Of a stretch of 64,000 bases of DNA, positions 45,801 through 55,945 are shown one piece after another (position 1 is the first letter of the stretch; the number at the start of each line of letters is the position of its first letter). Location of the stretch: positions 25,823 through 89,822 of the forward strand of contig JAEWFT010000016.1 of NCBI GenBank assembly GCA_023388715.1. The letters run 5' to 3'. The notes beneath the pieces were generated by a model that was given only the letters and a program-made list of their open reading frames with translations, was not told where the DNA came from and searched no databases. Source of the DNA: Pseudomonadota bacterium. Lineage in GTDB: Bacteria; Pseudomonadota; Gammaproteobacteria; Xanthomonadales; Xanthomonadaceae. A program made the position numbers and the translations under genes.

Positions 45801-46355
45801 TCAGCGACGTCGAACCGGCGCCGCCACCTCGGTCCATTCGCCGGGCCGCAGCGCGTCAAGCGCCACCGGACCCACCGCCACCCGCACCAGCCGCAGCGTC
45901 GGCAATCCCACGGCGGCGGTCATCCGGCGCACCTGTCGGTTGCGCCCTTCGCGCAGCCGCACTTCCAGCCATGCGTCGGGCACCGACTTGCGGTAGCGCA
46001 CCGGCGGATCACGCGGCCACAGCGACGGCGCCGGGAGTAGCCGCGCCATTGCAGGCAGGGTGGGGCCATCGTTGAGCAGCACGCCGTCGCGCAGCGCCTG
46101 CAATTGCGACGCCTGCGGTTCGCCCTCCACCTGCACCCAGTAGGTCTTGGGCTGCTTGTGGCGCGGATCGGTCAGGCGATGGGCGAGGCCGCCATCGTCG
46201 GTGAGCAGCAGCAGGCCCTCGGAATCGAAATCCAGCCTACCCGCGGGATAGACGCCCGCGGGCAGGCCGAATCCGGCCAGGGTTGGGCGTGGCGGAGTGC
46301 TGCGGTCGGTGAACTGGCAGAGCACGCCGTACGGCTTGTTGAACGCGATCAGCAT
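45801..46355 (-). CDS. rluE: 23S rRNA pseudouridine synthase RluE
   Basis: A 184-residue RsuA/RluE-family synthase. The catalytic aspartate is in GRLDFDSEGLLLLT; the N-terminal FNKPYGVLCQFTD, mid-protein VLLNDGPTLPA and late EGRNRQVRRMTAAVGLPTLRL match RluE of E. coli closely. It lacks an S4 domain, as RluE does, and by homology modifies U2457 of 23S rRNA. The gene stands alone, upstream of the methyltransferase-like gene only in map order (41 bases after its stop, same strand). Confidence 0.95.
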   Translation of the reverse strand: MLIAFNKPYGVLCQFTDRSTPPRPTLAGFGLPAGVYPAGRLDFDSEGLLLLTDDGGLAHRLTDPRHKQPKTYWVQVEGEPQASQLQALRDGVLLNDGPTLPAMARLLPAPSLWPRDPPVRYRKSVPDAWLEVRLREGRNRQVRRMTAAVGLPTLRLVRVAVGPVALDALRPGEWTEVAAPVRRR

Positions 46356-46395
46356 CCGGCCTGCCGACGCCGCAAGGCTCCGTCGCGACCCCGGA

Positions 46396-47253
46396 TCAGG
46401 GGCGCGTGGGCTTGCGGAAACGCAGGGTCATGCGGTCGCTTTCGCCGATGGTCGCGTACTTGGCCCGGTCGGCCTCGTCGTGGCGGTTGGTCGGCGGCAG
46501 CGTCCATACCCCGTTGGGGTGATTGCGGGTATCGGCGGGGTTGGCGTTGACCTCGGAGCGGGCTTCCAGCACGAAGCCGGCGCGGGTGGCCAGCTCGATC
46601 ACCAGGGCCTCGGTCATGTAGCCGGACTTCTTCATCGTCTCGGCGTCGGTGCCGGCGGCGGCGCGATGCTCGACCACGCCCAGCACGCCGCCCGGCTTCA
46701 GCGCGCGGAAGAACCCGTCGAAGTAGCCCTGCGCGGTCCCGGCGCCGACCCAGTTGTGCACGTTGCGGAAGGTCAGGACGGCATCGGCCTGCCCATCGGT
46801 GCCAAAGCGGGGCGCGGCCGGGTCGAACGCCACCACCTGCACGCGGTCGTAGCGCGCGGGCTGCTTGGCGAGGAAGGCATCGAAGCTGGTGCGCGAACGC
46901 TGCTGGTAGTCGCGGCCGCTGCCTTCCTTGACCGCCATCGGGTCGACCAGTGCGGCTGTGTACCGGCCGCCGTCGCGCAGCCAGGGGGCGAGGATCTCGG
47001 TATACCAGCCACCGCCCGGGGTGATCTCGATGACGCGGTCGCCCGGCTGCAGGCCGAAGAACGCCAGCGTCTCGCGCGGGTGGCGGTAGCGGTCGCGGGC
47101 GACGTTGCCGGCGCCGCGCCAGTCGCCGGCGATCGCGGCATCCAGTGCGGCAAGGCTGGCCGGCCAGGTCGCGGAGGTCGTCGGCGCCACCGCGCAGGCG
47201 GCCAGCACACCGGTGGCCAGGACGAGGGCAAGCGCGAGCGGGAAGCGGCGCAT
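46396..47253 (-). CDS. Exported methyltransferase-like lipoprotein
   Basis: A 285-residue protein with a lipoprotein signal (lipobox LAAC, Cys20) followed by a class I SAM-methyltransferase-like fold: motif I region VIEITPGGGWYTEILAPWL, then DAVLTFRNVHNWV and LKPGGVLGVVEHR. It resembles the COG4798-type predicted methyltransferases, which also carry signal peptides. The fold needs SAM, which is cytoplasmic, so its export is odd and its reaction is unknown. The ATG 47253 choice follows the signal peptide; the frame upstream to 47304 is not supported. Confidence 0.85.
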   Translation of the reverse strand: MRRFPLALALVLATGVLAACAVAPTTSATWPASLAALDAAIAGDWRGAGNVARDRYRHPRETLAFFGLQPGDRVIEITPGGGWYTEILAPWLRDGGRYTAALVDPMAVKEGSGRDYQQRSRTSFDAFLAKQPARYDRVQVVAFDPAAPRFGTDGQADAVLTFRNVHNWVGAGTAQGYFDGFFRALKPGGVLGVVEHRAAAGTDAETMKKSGYMTEALVIELATRAGFVLEARSEVNANPADTRNHPNGVWTLPPTNRHDEADRAKYATIGESDRMTLRFRKPTRP

Positions 47254-47396
47254 CGGGTGTTCTCCGGATTCGTGGGCAGCGGCTAGTCTAGGCGAAAGGC
47301 GCAATCACCCGCCCGGTCGGCCAGATGACGAGAGATGCCCATGTTGCTGCACGCCGTCTCCACCATTTCGTGTCCTCTCCGGGCAGGAACACGCCG

Positions 47397-47678
47397 TTGA
47401 GCCGCTGGAACCGGATCTTCCTGGTGGTGATGCTGCTGCTGGTCGTCGCCAACGTGGTGGAATTCGTCCGCGCCCGCGCGCTGCACGACCTGCTGGCGGC
47501 CGCCGGTTTCGCGATAATGGCCTGGGGCTTCTGGCGCATCCCGCGCGGCTTCCGCGACGCCCAAGGCAATGACGTCACCCTTGACCGGCGCGCTGCGCGC
47601 CTGTCCTTGGTGGGCGCCGGCGTCGTCGCCGCGGCGATGCTGCTGCAGCTGGTCGCCGGGTTCGCGCTGGAACCCTGA
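47397..47678 (+). CDS. Small membrane protein with about two to three helices, unknown
   Basis: About 93 residues from TTG 47397, which is preceded by AGGA at 8 bases. Helices fall at about residues 7-22, 29-46 and 70-90. I recognise no family. Starts at ATG 47325 or GTG 47370 are also in frame but lack a ribosome-binding site. The gene lies divergent from the methyltransferase and convergent with icd. Confidence 0.55.
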   Translation: MSRWNRIFLVVMLLLVVANVVEFVRARALHDLLAAAGFAIMAWGFWRIPRGFRDAQGNDVTLDRRAARLSLVGAGVVAAAMLLQLVAGFALEP

Positions 47679-47687
47679 GCAAGCGAT

Positions 47688-47713
47688 CCAACGCCGGCGT
47701 GCACCGGCGTTGG
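47688..47713. terminator. Perfect hairpin between converging genes
   Basis: CCAACGCCGG and CCGGCGTTGG form a 10-bp stem with a 6-base loop, between the small membrane protein stop and the icd stop. No T-run follows on either strand, so it is terminator-like only. Confidence 0.45.
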
Positions 47714-47723
47714 CCAGGCCGCC

Positions 47724-49943
<2,220 letters not shown>

Positions 49944-50028
49944 GGCGGCCGCGACAGGGGATGGGACCGCCATTGTCGCCCGCACGCGCCACGCCGGCAA
50001 AACGCCATGCGCGGCGGGCGCACACGAC

Positions 50029-50051
50029 AAGGCCCGGCGGTGCCGGGCCTT
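50029..50051. terminator. Hairpin in the lipoprotein/icd gap
   Basis: AAGGCCCGGC and GCCGGGCCTT form a 10-bp stem with a 3-base loop, 25 bases after the lipoprotein stop. Without a T-run it is at most a weak terminator. Confidence 0.4.
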
Positions 50052-50076
50052 GCGCGAAGCAGATGGAACGCCGGCC

Positions 50077-50577
50077 TTAGCGGACGTCGAACTCGCGGGT
50101 CTGCACTGTGGTGCCGTCCAGCATGATCTCGACGCGGTACTTGCCGGTCGGCCAGCCATCCGGCTTGCTGATCTGGAAGTTGGTCACGCCATCGCCGGAG
50201 AAGGTGATGTCCTTGGTTTCCTCGTGCACGGTCTGGCCGCTGTCGACGTGGGTCCACTTGACCCCTAGCTTGCCCGGGACGTTGGCGGCCGGATCGTTGG
50301 TATTGGTCGCGACCGCGGCGTAGATGGTGTCGCGGGTGGCGAAGCTGGTCATCGGCGCGGTGACGCGCATGTCGGCGCCCACGGCGTTGCCCAGGTCGAC
50401 GCCGCTCACCATGGCGCTGGTCGTGGCCGGCGTTGGCGCGGGGGTGGAGGCGGAGGGAAGGGTGTCGCTGGCGACCGGCGGCAGCGGCGCGGGCTCTTCC
50501 TTCTTCTTGCAGCCGACCAGGGCGACGGTGCCGATCAGCGCGGCCATCATGGCGACGTGGAGACGGTGGGTCTTCAT
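50077..50577 (-). CDS. Small lipoprotein with beta-rich C-terminal domain
   Basis: A 166-residue lipoprotein (lipobox LVGC, Cys23) with a Pro/Ala/Thr-rich spacer (about 25-60) and a C-terminal domain of about 95 residues. That domain (TRDTIYAAVATNT, then GKYRVEIMLDGTTVQTREFD) resembles the C-terminal domain of the lipoprotein encoded at 51844-52293, so the two are likely paralogues. The role is unknown. AAGGA precedes ATG 50577; the frame beyond it is not coding. Confidence 0.82.
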   Translation of the reverse strand: MKTHRLHVAMMAALIGTVALVGCKKKEEPAPLPPVASDTLPSASTPAPTPATTSAMVSGVDLGNAVGADMRVTAPMTSFATRDTIYAAVATNTNDPAANVPGKLGVKWTHVDSGQTVHEETKDITFSGDGVTNFQISKPDGWPTGKYRVEIMLDGTTVQTREFDVR

Positions 50578-50656
50578 GGGAGCGTCCTTTGGGAGGAGGG
50601 TTGCGGGAGTCTGCTGCGCCGGCCGTGAGGATCGCGACAAGCGCGCCGGCTTGCGT

Positions 50657-50938
50657 TCAGGCGGCGGGAATGGTCAGCACCTGGCCGGGCGAGATCCGAT
50701 CCGGATCGTCCAGCAGGTCGCGGTTGGCGTCGTAGATGCGCTTCCAGTCCTGGCGCCCGTAGAAGCGCTCGGCGATCTGCGACAGGTTGTCGCCAGCCTG
50801 CACCGTGTACTGCCGGGCGTCGCCGGAGGGGTGGATGGTCTCGGTGGAACTGGACCGGGCCTGCACGTTGGAGAAGTCGGGCTTGGGCGCAGCGCCGTCC
50901 GCCACGTTCGAGAAATCGGGTTTGCCTGGCGTGGCCAT
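50657..50938 (-). CDS. Small LysM domain protein
   Basis: A 93-residue protein with a C-terminal LysM domain (QYTVQAGDNLSQIAERFYGR, then IYDANRDLL and PGQVLTIP), which binds N-acetylglucosamine polymers such as peptidoglycan. It lacks a clear signal peptide, so it may act in the cytoplasm or be exported by another route. The N-terminal 40 residues carry a six-residue motif PDFSNV twice. AGGAGG at 5 bases before ATG 50938 fixes the start. The LysM is similar to the YgaU/XkdP type. Confidence 0.88.
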   Translation of the reverse strand: MATPGKPDFSNVADGAAPKPDFSNVQARSSSTETIHPSGDARQYTVQAGDNLSQIAERFYGRQDWKRIYDANRDLLDDPDRISPGQVLTIPAA

Positions 50939-51022
50939 GGCTGCCTCCTGCACCGGATCAGGAGGTGACGCTGCCACACGGGGTGTTAACGGCGCATCGC
51001 GGCAGCGGCGCCGGCGTGTCGC

Positions 51023-51832
51023 CTACTGCCGTTGCGCGCGCCCGCTGGCGGGGGCCGGGAACCCGGGCGTTGCGCGCCACGGATTGATGTCGAGGCCGCC
51101 GCGGCGGGTGTAGCGCGCCTCGACCGACAGCCGGCGCGGGCGGCAGCGCTCCATCAGGTCGACGTAGATGCGCTCGACGCATTGCTCGTGGAAGCCGGCG
51201 TGGTCGCGGAAGCCGATCAGGTAGCGCAGCAGTCCCTCGCGGTCGATCCGCGGGCCCTGGTAGGCGATCGACACGTCGGCCCAGTCGGGCTGGCCGGTCA
51301 CCGGGCAGTTGGACTTGAGCAGCCCGCTGCGCAGGGACTCCTCTACGACATCGGACGCATCCGCAGACAGGAAAACGGCGTCAGGGGGACCGTAGTGGTG
51401 GATGTCGATGTCGAGCTCGTCGATCGATTCCCCGGCCGCCACCGCCACCGGCGGCAATCCGAAGGTGAAGGTGACCGCGGCACCGGCGGCCGCCGAGAGG
51501 TCGGCCGCCACCTGCGCGCCCACCGCCGCGGCGTTTGAAAAGCGGGTGCCGTTGAGCGAATTCAGATAGAGCTTGAGCGACTTGGATTCGATCAGGTGCG
51601 GGGAATCGGCGGGCACCTGAAAGGTCGCGGTGGCCGCGCACGGCTTGCCTCGGGCGTCCAGCCACGACAGTTCGTAGGCATGCCAGCGATCATGCCCGGC
51701 AAAAGGAAGGGGTCCGCCGGGCAAGCCCAGGTCCGCGCGGCCCAGCGCGCGCGCGATCGGATGCAGCAGGCCGGGATCGTATTGCCGGGGATAGGCGACC
51801 TCGCGGCCAAGGGGCGAGCTTTCGATGGCCAT
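51023..51832 (-). CDS. queF: NADPH-dependent 7-cyano-7-deazaguanine reductase QueF
   Basis: A 269-residue nitrile reductase, the long (E. coli-type) form of QueF. It reduces preQ0 to preQ1 in queuosine synthesis. The substrate motif ESKSLKLYLNSLNGTRF lies at residues 82-98, and the catalytic cysteine C176 and aspartate D183 are in KSNCPVTGQPDW. The C-terminal half includes HEQCVERIYVDLM. Start ATG 51832 lies 11 bases after the upstream lipoprotein stop, so it is the last gene of an operon with zapE. Confidence 0.97.
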   Translation of the reverse strand: MAIESSPLGREVAYPRQYDPGLLHPIARALGRADLGLPGGPLPFAGHDRWHAYELSWLDARGKPCAATATFQVPADSPHLIESKSLKLYLNSLNGTRFSNAAAVGAQVAADLSAAAGAAVTFTFGLPPVAVAAGESIDELDIDIHHYGPPDAVFLSADASDVVEESLRSGLLKSNCPVTGQPDWADVSIAYQGPRIDREGLLRYLIGFRDHAGFHEQCVERIYVDLMERCRPRRLSVEARYTRRGGLDINPWRATPGFPAPASGRAQRQ

Positions 51833-51843
51833 CGCCGTGCGGG

Positions 51844-52293
51844 TCACTGCACCTCGAACTGCACCAGCGCGATCGGACGGTTCGCCACCGCGACCTCGAC
51901 GTTGTAGGCGCCGGCATCGGTCGGCGCGAACTCGAAGACCGTGAACGGCCCTTCGATCTTGCGGGTGTCCTCCTTGCGCGAACGGCCATCGTCGTGGAAC
52001 CAGAACGCCTCGAGGCTTTGGCCATCGCGCAGGCCGAACTTGGTCGGGACCGAGATATAGACGGTCTCGCCGGTGGTGAAGCGGGTCTGCGGTTCGCTGA
52101 TGTCGCCCGCCGGGTCGACCGCGCTACCCACGTTCGCCGCCTCCGGGTTCACCACCACCGACTCGATGCCGTCTCCGGTGTCCTGCAGCGAGCGAGTGTC
52201 ATCCACGCCCCTGGGCACGTCCGGCCCCTGGCGATTGCAGGCGGAGAGCACGAGGCTCGCCAGGACAAATGGCAACAACAACTTGGGGTTCAT
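51844..52293 (-). CDS. Small lipoprotein, paralogue of the gene at 50077-50577
   Basis: A 149-residue lipoprotein (lipobox LSAC, about Cys20) with a polar linker and a C-terminal beta-rich domain (FTTGETVYISVPT, then GAYNVEVAVANRPIALVQFE). ATG 52293 shares one base with the zapE stop (TGATG) and has AGGAG at 5 bases, so GTG 52296 is rejected. Its C-terminal domain aligns by eye with the other lipoprotein in this window. No function is known. Confidence 0.8.
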   Translation of the reverse strand: MNPKLLLPFVLASLVLSACNRQGPDVPRGVDDTRSLQDTGDGIESVVVNPEAANVGSAVDPAGDISEPQTRFTTGETVYISVPTKFGLRDGQSLEAFWFHDDGRSRKEDTRKIEGPFTVFEFAPTDAGAYNVEVAVANRPIALVQFEVQ

Positions 52294-53456
52294 CACGACT
52301 CCTGGGGCGGCGCGGCGGGCTGCATTCTATCCGGGGCGGTGGCCGCTGACCCAATCGCGGATGAAAGGTGGCCGGCGGCTAGGTAGTCGGCGCTCTGCAT
52401 CTCGATCAGGCGCGAGGCGGTGCGCTCGAACGCGGCGGCCAGCCGCTCGCCCTGGTAGAGCGCGGTCGGGGGCGCGTCGGCGGTGCAGACCAGGTTGACG
52501 CGGCGGTCGTACAGTTCGTCGACCAGGTGGACGAAGCGGCGGGACGCGTCGTCGCGGCTGGCGTCCAGGCGCGGGATGCCGCCCAGCAGCACGGTATGGA
52601 ACTCGCTGGCGACCTCGATGTAGTCGGCGGTGCCGCGCGGGCCTTCGCACAGGGCGTCGAAATCGAACCAGCACAGCCCGGTGCTGCGCGCGCGCACCGG
52701 GATCCGGCGACCGTCGATCTCGATCCCGGCATCGCGGTGGGCCTCGTCTCCGCCCAGTTCGCGCCAGCGCTGCTGCAGCCACGCATCGGAGCCGGCATCC
52801 AGCGGGGCGCGGTAGACCGGCGAGCGGGTCAGCGCGCGCAGCCGGTAGTCGGTGTCGCTGGCCAGCTCCAGCACCTGGCAGTGGCGCTGGATGAGGTCGA
52901 TGGCGGGCAGGAAGCGCGCCCGCTGCAGGCCGTCGCGGTAGAGGTCGACCGGCGCGACGTTGGAGGTGGTGACCAAGACTACCCCCTCGGAGAACAGGTG
53001 CTCCAGCAGGCGCGCCAGCAACATCGCATCGCCGATGTCGGTGACCATGAACTCGTCCAGCACCAGCACCCGCAGGCGCGCCCGCAGTTCGCGCGCGATG
53101 GCCGCCATTGGGTCGCGCTCGCCGGCATGCGCGCGCAGGCGCTCGTGGACCTCGCGCATGAAGCGATGGAAGTGGGTGCGGCGCTTGCCGGCGGCGGGAA
53201 GGCCGTCGTGGAACAGGTCGACAAGGAAGGTCTTGCCGCGCCCCACCCCGCCCCACAGGTAAAGCCCGTCCGGTGCGGGCGGCGCTGGCTTGCGGCGCAA
53301 GCGGGCGAGCAGGCCCGGCTGCGGCGGCGGCGCGACCAGCGCTTGGTGCAGGCGATCCAGCGCCGGCAGCACCGCCAGCTGCGCGGGATCCTGCTGCCAG
53401 TCGCCGCGCGCCACGCCGGCGGCGTAACGCCGCGAGGGCGCGTCGGCCATGCTCAT
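52293..53456 (-). CDS. zapE: Cell division protein ZapE (AFG1-like ATPase)
   Basis: A 387-residue AAA-type ATPase. Walker A GGVGRGKT is at residues 69-76, Walker B is VLVLDEFMV, and the family motifs FHRFMREVHERL and VDLYRDGLQRARFLPAI are present. In E. coli ZapE acts at the division ring and lowers FtsZ ring stability. It overlaps the upstream hydrolase by four bases and the downstream lipoprotein by one base, so it sits in a coupled operon. ATG 53456 is chosen by that overlap. Confidence 0.95.
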   Translation of the reverse strand: MSMADAPSRRYAAGVARGDWQQDPAQLAVLPALDRLHQALVAPPPQPGLLARLRRKPAPPAPDGLYLWGGVGRGKTFLVDLFHDGLPAAGKRRTHFHRFMREVHERLRAHAGERDPMAAIARELRARLRVLVLDEFMVTDIGDAMLLARLLEHLFSEGVVLVTTSNVAPVDLYRDGLQRARFLPAIDLIQRHCQVLELASDTDYRLRALTRSPVYRAPLDAGSDAWLQQRWRELGGDEAHRDAGIEIDGRRIPVRARSTGLCWFDFDALCEGPRGTADYIEVASEFHTVLLGGIPRLDASRDDASRRFVHLVDELYDRRVNLVCTADAPPTALYQGERLAAAFERTASRLIEMQSADYLAAGHLSSAIGSAATAPDRMQPAAPPQES

Positions 53457-54124
53457 GCGCCGGCGGGCAGCCAGCCGCGCACGCCGTTCTTCACCGCGCC
53501 GCGCAGGTCCATCAGCTTGCGGTGGAAGAAATGGCTGGCATCGGGCATCCGCACCAGCACCGGCGGCTGCGGCAATCCCTCGACCCAGGCATGGACCGCG
53601 GCGGGATCGACGATTTCGTCGGCATCGCCCTGGATCACCAGCCACGGGATGTCCGGGAGGGCCACGTCGAAGTCCCAGCTGCGCCCGACCGGAGGTGCGA
53701 TCGAGACCAGCGCGGCCGCGCCGAGCTCGACCGCCCCGCGCAGCGCGATCCACGCGCCGAAGCTGAAGCCCGCCAGCCACAAGGCCTTGTCCGAATGCTG
53801 GGCGCGCGCCCATGCCGCGACCGCGCGCAGGTCCGCAAGCTCGCCGTCGCCGTCGTCGAACGTCCCCTCGGAAGCGCCGACGCCGCGGAAGTTGAAGCGC
53901 AGGGTGGTGACCCCGCACTCCCGCAGCGCGCGCGCGGTCATCGTCACCACCTTGTTGTGCATGCTGCCGCCCTCGGTGGGGAGCGGGTGGCAGACGATGG
54001 CAAGCACCGCCTGCGCCGGCACGTCGTCCTCGGGGCAGTCGAGCGCGGCCTCGATGCGGCCGGCGGGGCCGTCGATGGCGAGCGGTTGGTCGGCGCTGGC
54101 CGGCCTGGCGACGTTGGTGGTCAT
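53453..54124 (-). CDS. Alpha/beta-hydrolase (HPLP-EGG type, COG2945-like)
   Basis: A 223-residue hydrolase. The motif HPLPTEGGSMHNKVV, the GFRGVG-type loop FRGVGASEG, nucleophile motif GFSFGA and the late DADEIVDP and DASHFFH residues are typical of the family. Substrates are unknown. It begins the hydrolase-zapE-lipoprotein-queF operon and overlaps zapE by four bases. ATG 54124 is chosen; a longer frame to 54181 crosses the gap. Confidence 0.92.
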   Translation of the reverse strand: MTTNVARPASADQPLAIDGPAGRIEAALDCPEDDVPAQAVLAIVCHPLPTEGGSMHNKVVTMTARALRECGVTTLRFNFRGVGASEGTFDDGDGELADLRAVAAWARAQHSDKALWLAGFSFGAWIALRGAVELGAAALVSIAPPVGRSWDFDVALPDIPWLVIQGDADEIVDPAAVHAWVEGLPQPPVLVRMPDASHFFHRKLMDLRGAVKNGVRGWLPAGA

Positions 54125-54180
54125 GGTCCCGATGATGCCCCAGCGGCTGTCAATGCCGGTTTCGCATCGCGCAAACGACA

Positions 54181-54201
54181 ACGCCGCCCGGAAGGCGGCG
54201 T
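54181..54201 (-). terminator. Hairpin after the cytochrome c5 gene
   Basis: ACGCCGCC and GGCGGCGT form an 8-bp stem with a 5-base loop, followed on the minus strand by TGTCGTTTG. It is a plausible weak terminator between the cytochrome gene and the hydrolase operon. Confidence 0.5.
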
Positions 54202-54220
54202 CGCGCGAGGAAGCCGCGGC

Positions 54221-54742
54221 TTACTTGCTCTGGTCGACCATGTAGGTGACGGCCGCCTGCACCTGCTCGTCGGTCAACGCCGGGTTGCCGCCCTTGGCCG
54301 GCATCATGCCCACGCTGCCGGTGAACCCCTCGATGGCGTGCTTGACCAGGAGTTCCATCCCGTTCTGCGCCAGGCGGGCGCCGATCCCGCCGGCATCGAG
54401 CATGGGCGCGCCGGCCACGCCGGCGGTGTGGCAGCCCGCGCACGGGCCCTTGCTGTAGATCTCCTCGCCGTCCACCCGGCCATCGAAGGGCACGTTGGCG
54501 GCGGCCGCGGCGGCAGCGGACGCGGCAGCGGCAGCCTGGGCGGCGGCGCCGGTGGCGCCGGCATAGACCGCGCCCACCGGCGAGATCCGATCCACCAGGT
54601 GCTGGCGCATCGCCGGATCGACATCGCGCTCCACCTTGGTGTTGAGGTAGTAGGCAAACGCGATGAGTCCCAGCGTGACCAGGGCAAGGAAGCCGATCAC
54701 CAGCGAGAAGCGCTTGAGGAATTCGAGGTCGTAGTTGCGCAC
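54221..54742 (-). CDS. Membrane-anchored cytochrome c5 family protein
   Basis: A 173-residue protein with one N-terminal helix (about 12-31), an Ala-rich linker (about residues 60-83), and a c-type cytochrome domain with the haem motif C101-x2-C104-H105 in CAGCHTAG; a methionine near the end (GMMPAKGG) is the likely axial ligand. It probably carries electrons in the periplasm. GTG 54742 is chosen with AGGTG upstream; no in-frame ATG is near the membrane helix. Confidence 0.92.
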   Translation of the reverse strand: MRNYDLEFLKRFSLVIGFLALVTLGLIAFAYYLNTKVERDVDPAMRQHLVDRISPVGAVYAGATGAAAQAAAAASAAAAAAANVPFDGRVDGEEIYSKGPCAGCHTAGVAGAPMLDAGGIGARLAQNGMELLVKHAIEGFTGSVGMMPAKGGNPALTDEQVQAAVTYMVDQSK

Positions 54743-54876
54743 GTTGCACCTGCCGGGCGCGGCCCGGCAGGCCGCCAAACCCCGGATTATTCCAGAATGC
54801 GCCGCAGGGCGCGATATCGGACCGGCGGAATAGCGCGCGGCGCCTGCCTGCGTGGGCCCAAGGTGTAAGTCGGGGA

Positions 54877-54953
54877 TGGCGCGCCTGGAGGGATTCGAAC
54901 CCCCGACCAATGGCTTCGGAAGCCACTACTCTATCCGGCTGAGCTACAGGCGC
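54877..54953 (-). tRNA. tRNA-Arg(CCG)
   Basis: A complete 77-base cloverleaf including an encoded CCA end. The acceptor stem is GCGCCTG/CAGGCGC, the anticodon stem is GTGGC/GCCAT, and the 7-base loop TTCCGAA gives anticodon CCG (reads CGG). The T-arm has the standard TTCGAAT loop. Located between the cytochrome c5 gene and ubiA. Confidence 0.95.
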
Positions 54954-55030
54954 ATCGCGCGCGACGGGGCCGTCGCGGACGCGCATTCTGCCACGATTGC
55001 CGCGCGCCGTGCCGCTGCTAGGCTAAGCGG

Positions 55031-55939
55031 ATGCGCGTCGATCCCACCGTCCCCGAGCCGTCCTGGCGCGAACGCCTGCGCCGCTACTGGACGCTGATGC
55101 GGGCCGACCGCCCGATCGGCTGGCTGCTGCTGCTGTGGCCGACCTGGTGGGGGCTGTGGATCGCCGCCGGCGGGGTGCCGCCGCTGTGGCCGCTGCTGGT
55201 GTTCTCGCTGGGCGTGTGGCTGACCCGCTCGGGCGGCTGCGTGGTCAACGACTACGCGGACCGCTGGCTGGACGGCAGCGTGGAGCGCACCCGCCAGCGT
55301 CCGCTGGCCACTGGCGCGGTCTCGGGTCGCGAAGCCCTGGGGCTGTTCGCGGTGCTGATGCTGGCGGCGTTCGCGCTGGTGCTCACGCTGAACCGGTTGA
55401 CCGTCTACATGAGCGTGGTGGGCGTGCTGCTGGCCGCCAGCTATCCCTACCTCAAGCGCTACACCTACCTGCCGCAGGTATACCTGGGGATGGCGTTCGG
55501 CTGGGGCATCCCGATGGCCTTTGCCGCGCTGACCGGCACGGTGCCGCCGCTGGCGTGGGTGCTCTACGTGGCGAACATCTTCTGGGCGACCGCGTACGAC
55601 ACCTGGTATGCGATGGTCGACCGCGAGGACGACATCCGCATGGGCGCCAAGTCCACCGCGATCCTGTTCGGCGACAGCGACCTCATCGCACAGGGGGTGC
55701 TGTACGCCTGCATGTTCGGCGCGCTCGCGCTGGTCGGCCGCCAGGCCGGGTTGGGCGTCTGGTACTGGGCCGGCCTTGCCGCCGCCCTGCTGCTGGTGGC
55801 CTGGGAGTTCGCTCTTGCCCGCAGCCGAGAACGCGACGCGTGCTTTCGCGCCTTCCTGCACAACAACTGGGTGGGCTTGGCGATCTTCGCCGGGATCGCA
55901 ACGGACTACGCGCTGCGTGACACCCGCGCCTTCGCCTGA
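55031..55939 (+). CDS. ubiA: 4-hydroxybenzoate octaprenyltransferase
   Basis: A 302-residue membrane prenyltransferase of ubiquinone synthesis, with nine predicted helices. The first aspartate-rich motif is N73-D-Y-A-D-R-W-L-D81 and the second is D197-REDD201. Family stretches RPIGWLLLLWPTWWGLW and ERTRQRPLATG are present. It attaches the polyprenyl chain to 4-hydroxybenzoate. Convergent with comF, 6 bases apart. Confidence 0.97.
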   Translation: MRVDPTVPEPSWRERLRRYWTLMRADRPIGWLLLLWPTWWGLWIAAGGVPPLWPLLVFSLGVWLTRSGGCVVNDYADRWLDGSVERTRQRPLATGAVSGREALGLFAVLMLAAFALVLTLNRLTVYMSVVGVLLAASYPYLKRYTYLPQVYLGMAFGWGIPMAFAALTGTVPPLAWVLYVANIFWATAYDTWYAMVDREDDIRMGAKSTAILFGDSDLIAQGVLYACMFGALALVGRQAGLGVWYWAGLAAALLLVAWEFALARSRERDACFRAFLHNNWVGLAIFAGIATDYALRDTRAFA

Positions 55940-55945
55940 CGCCGC

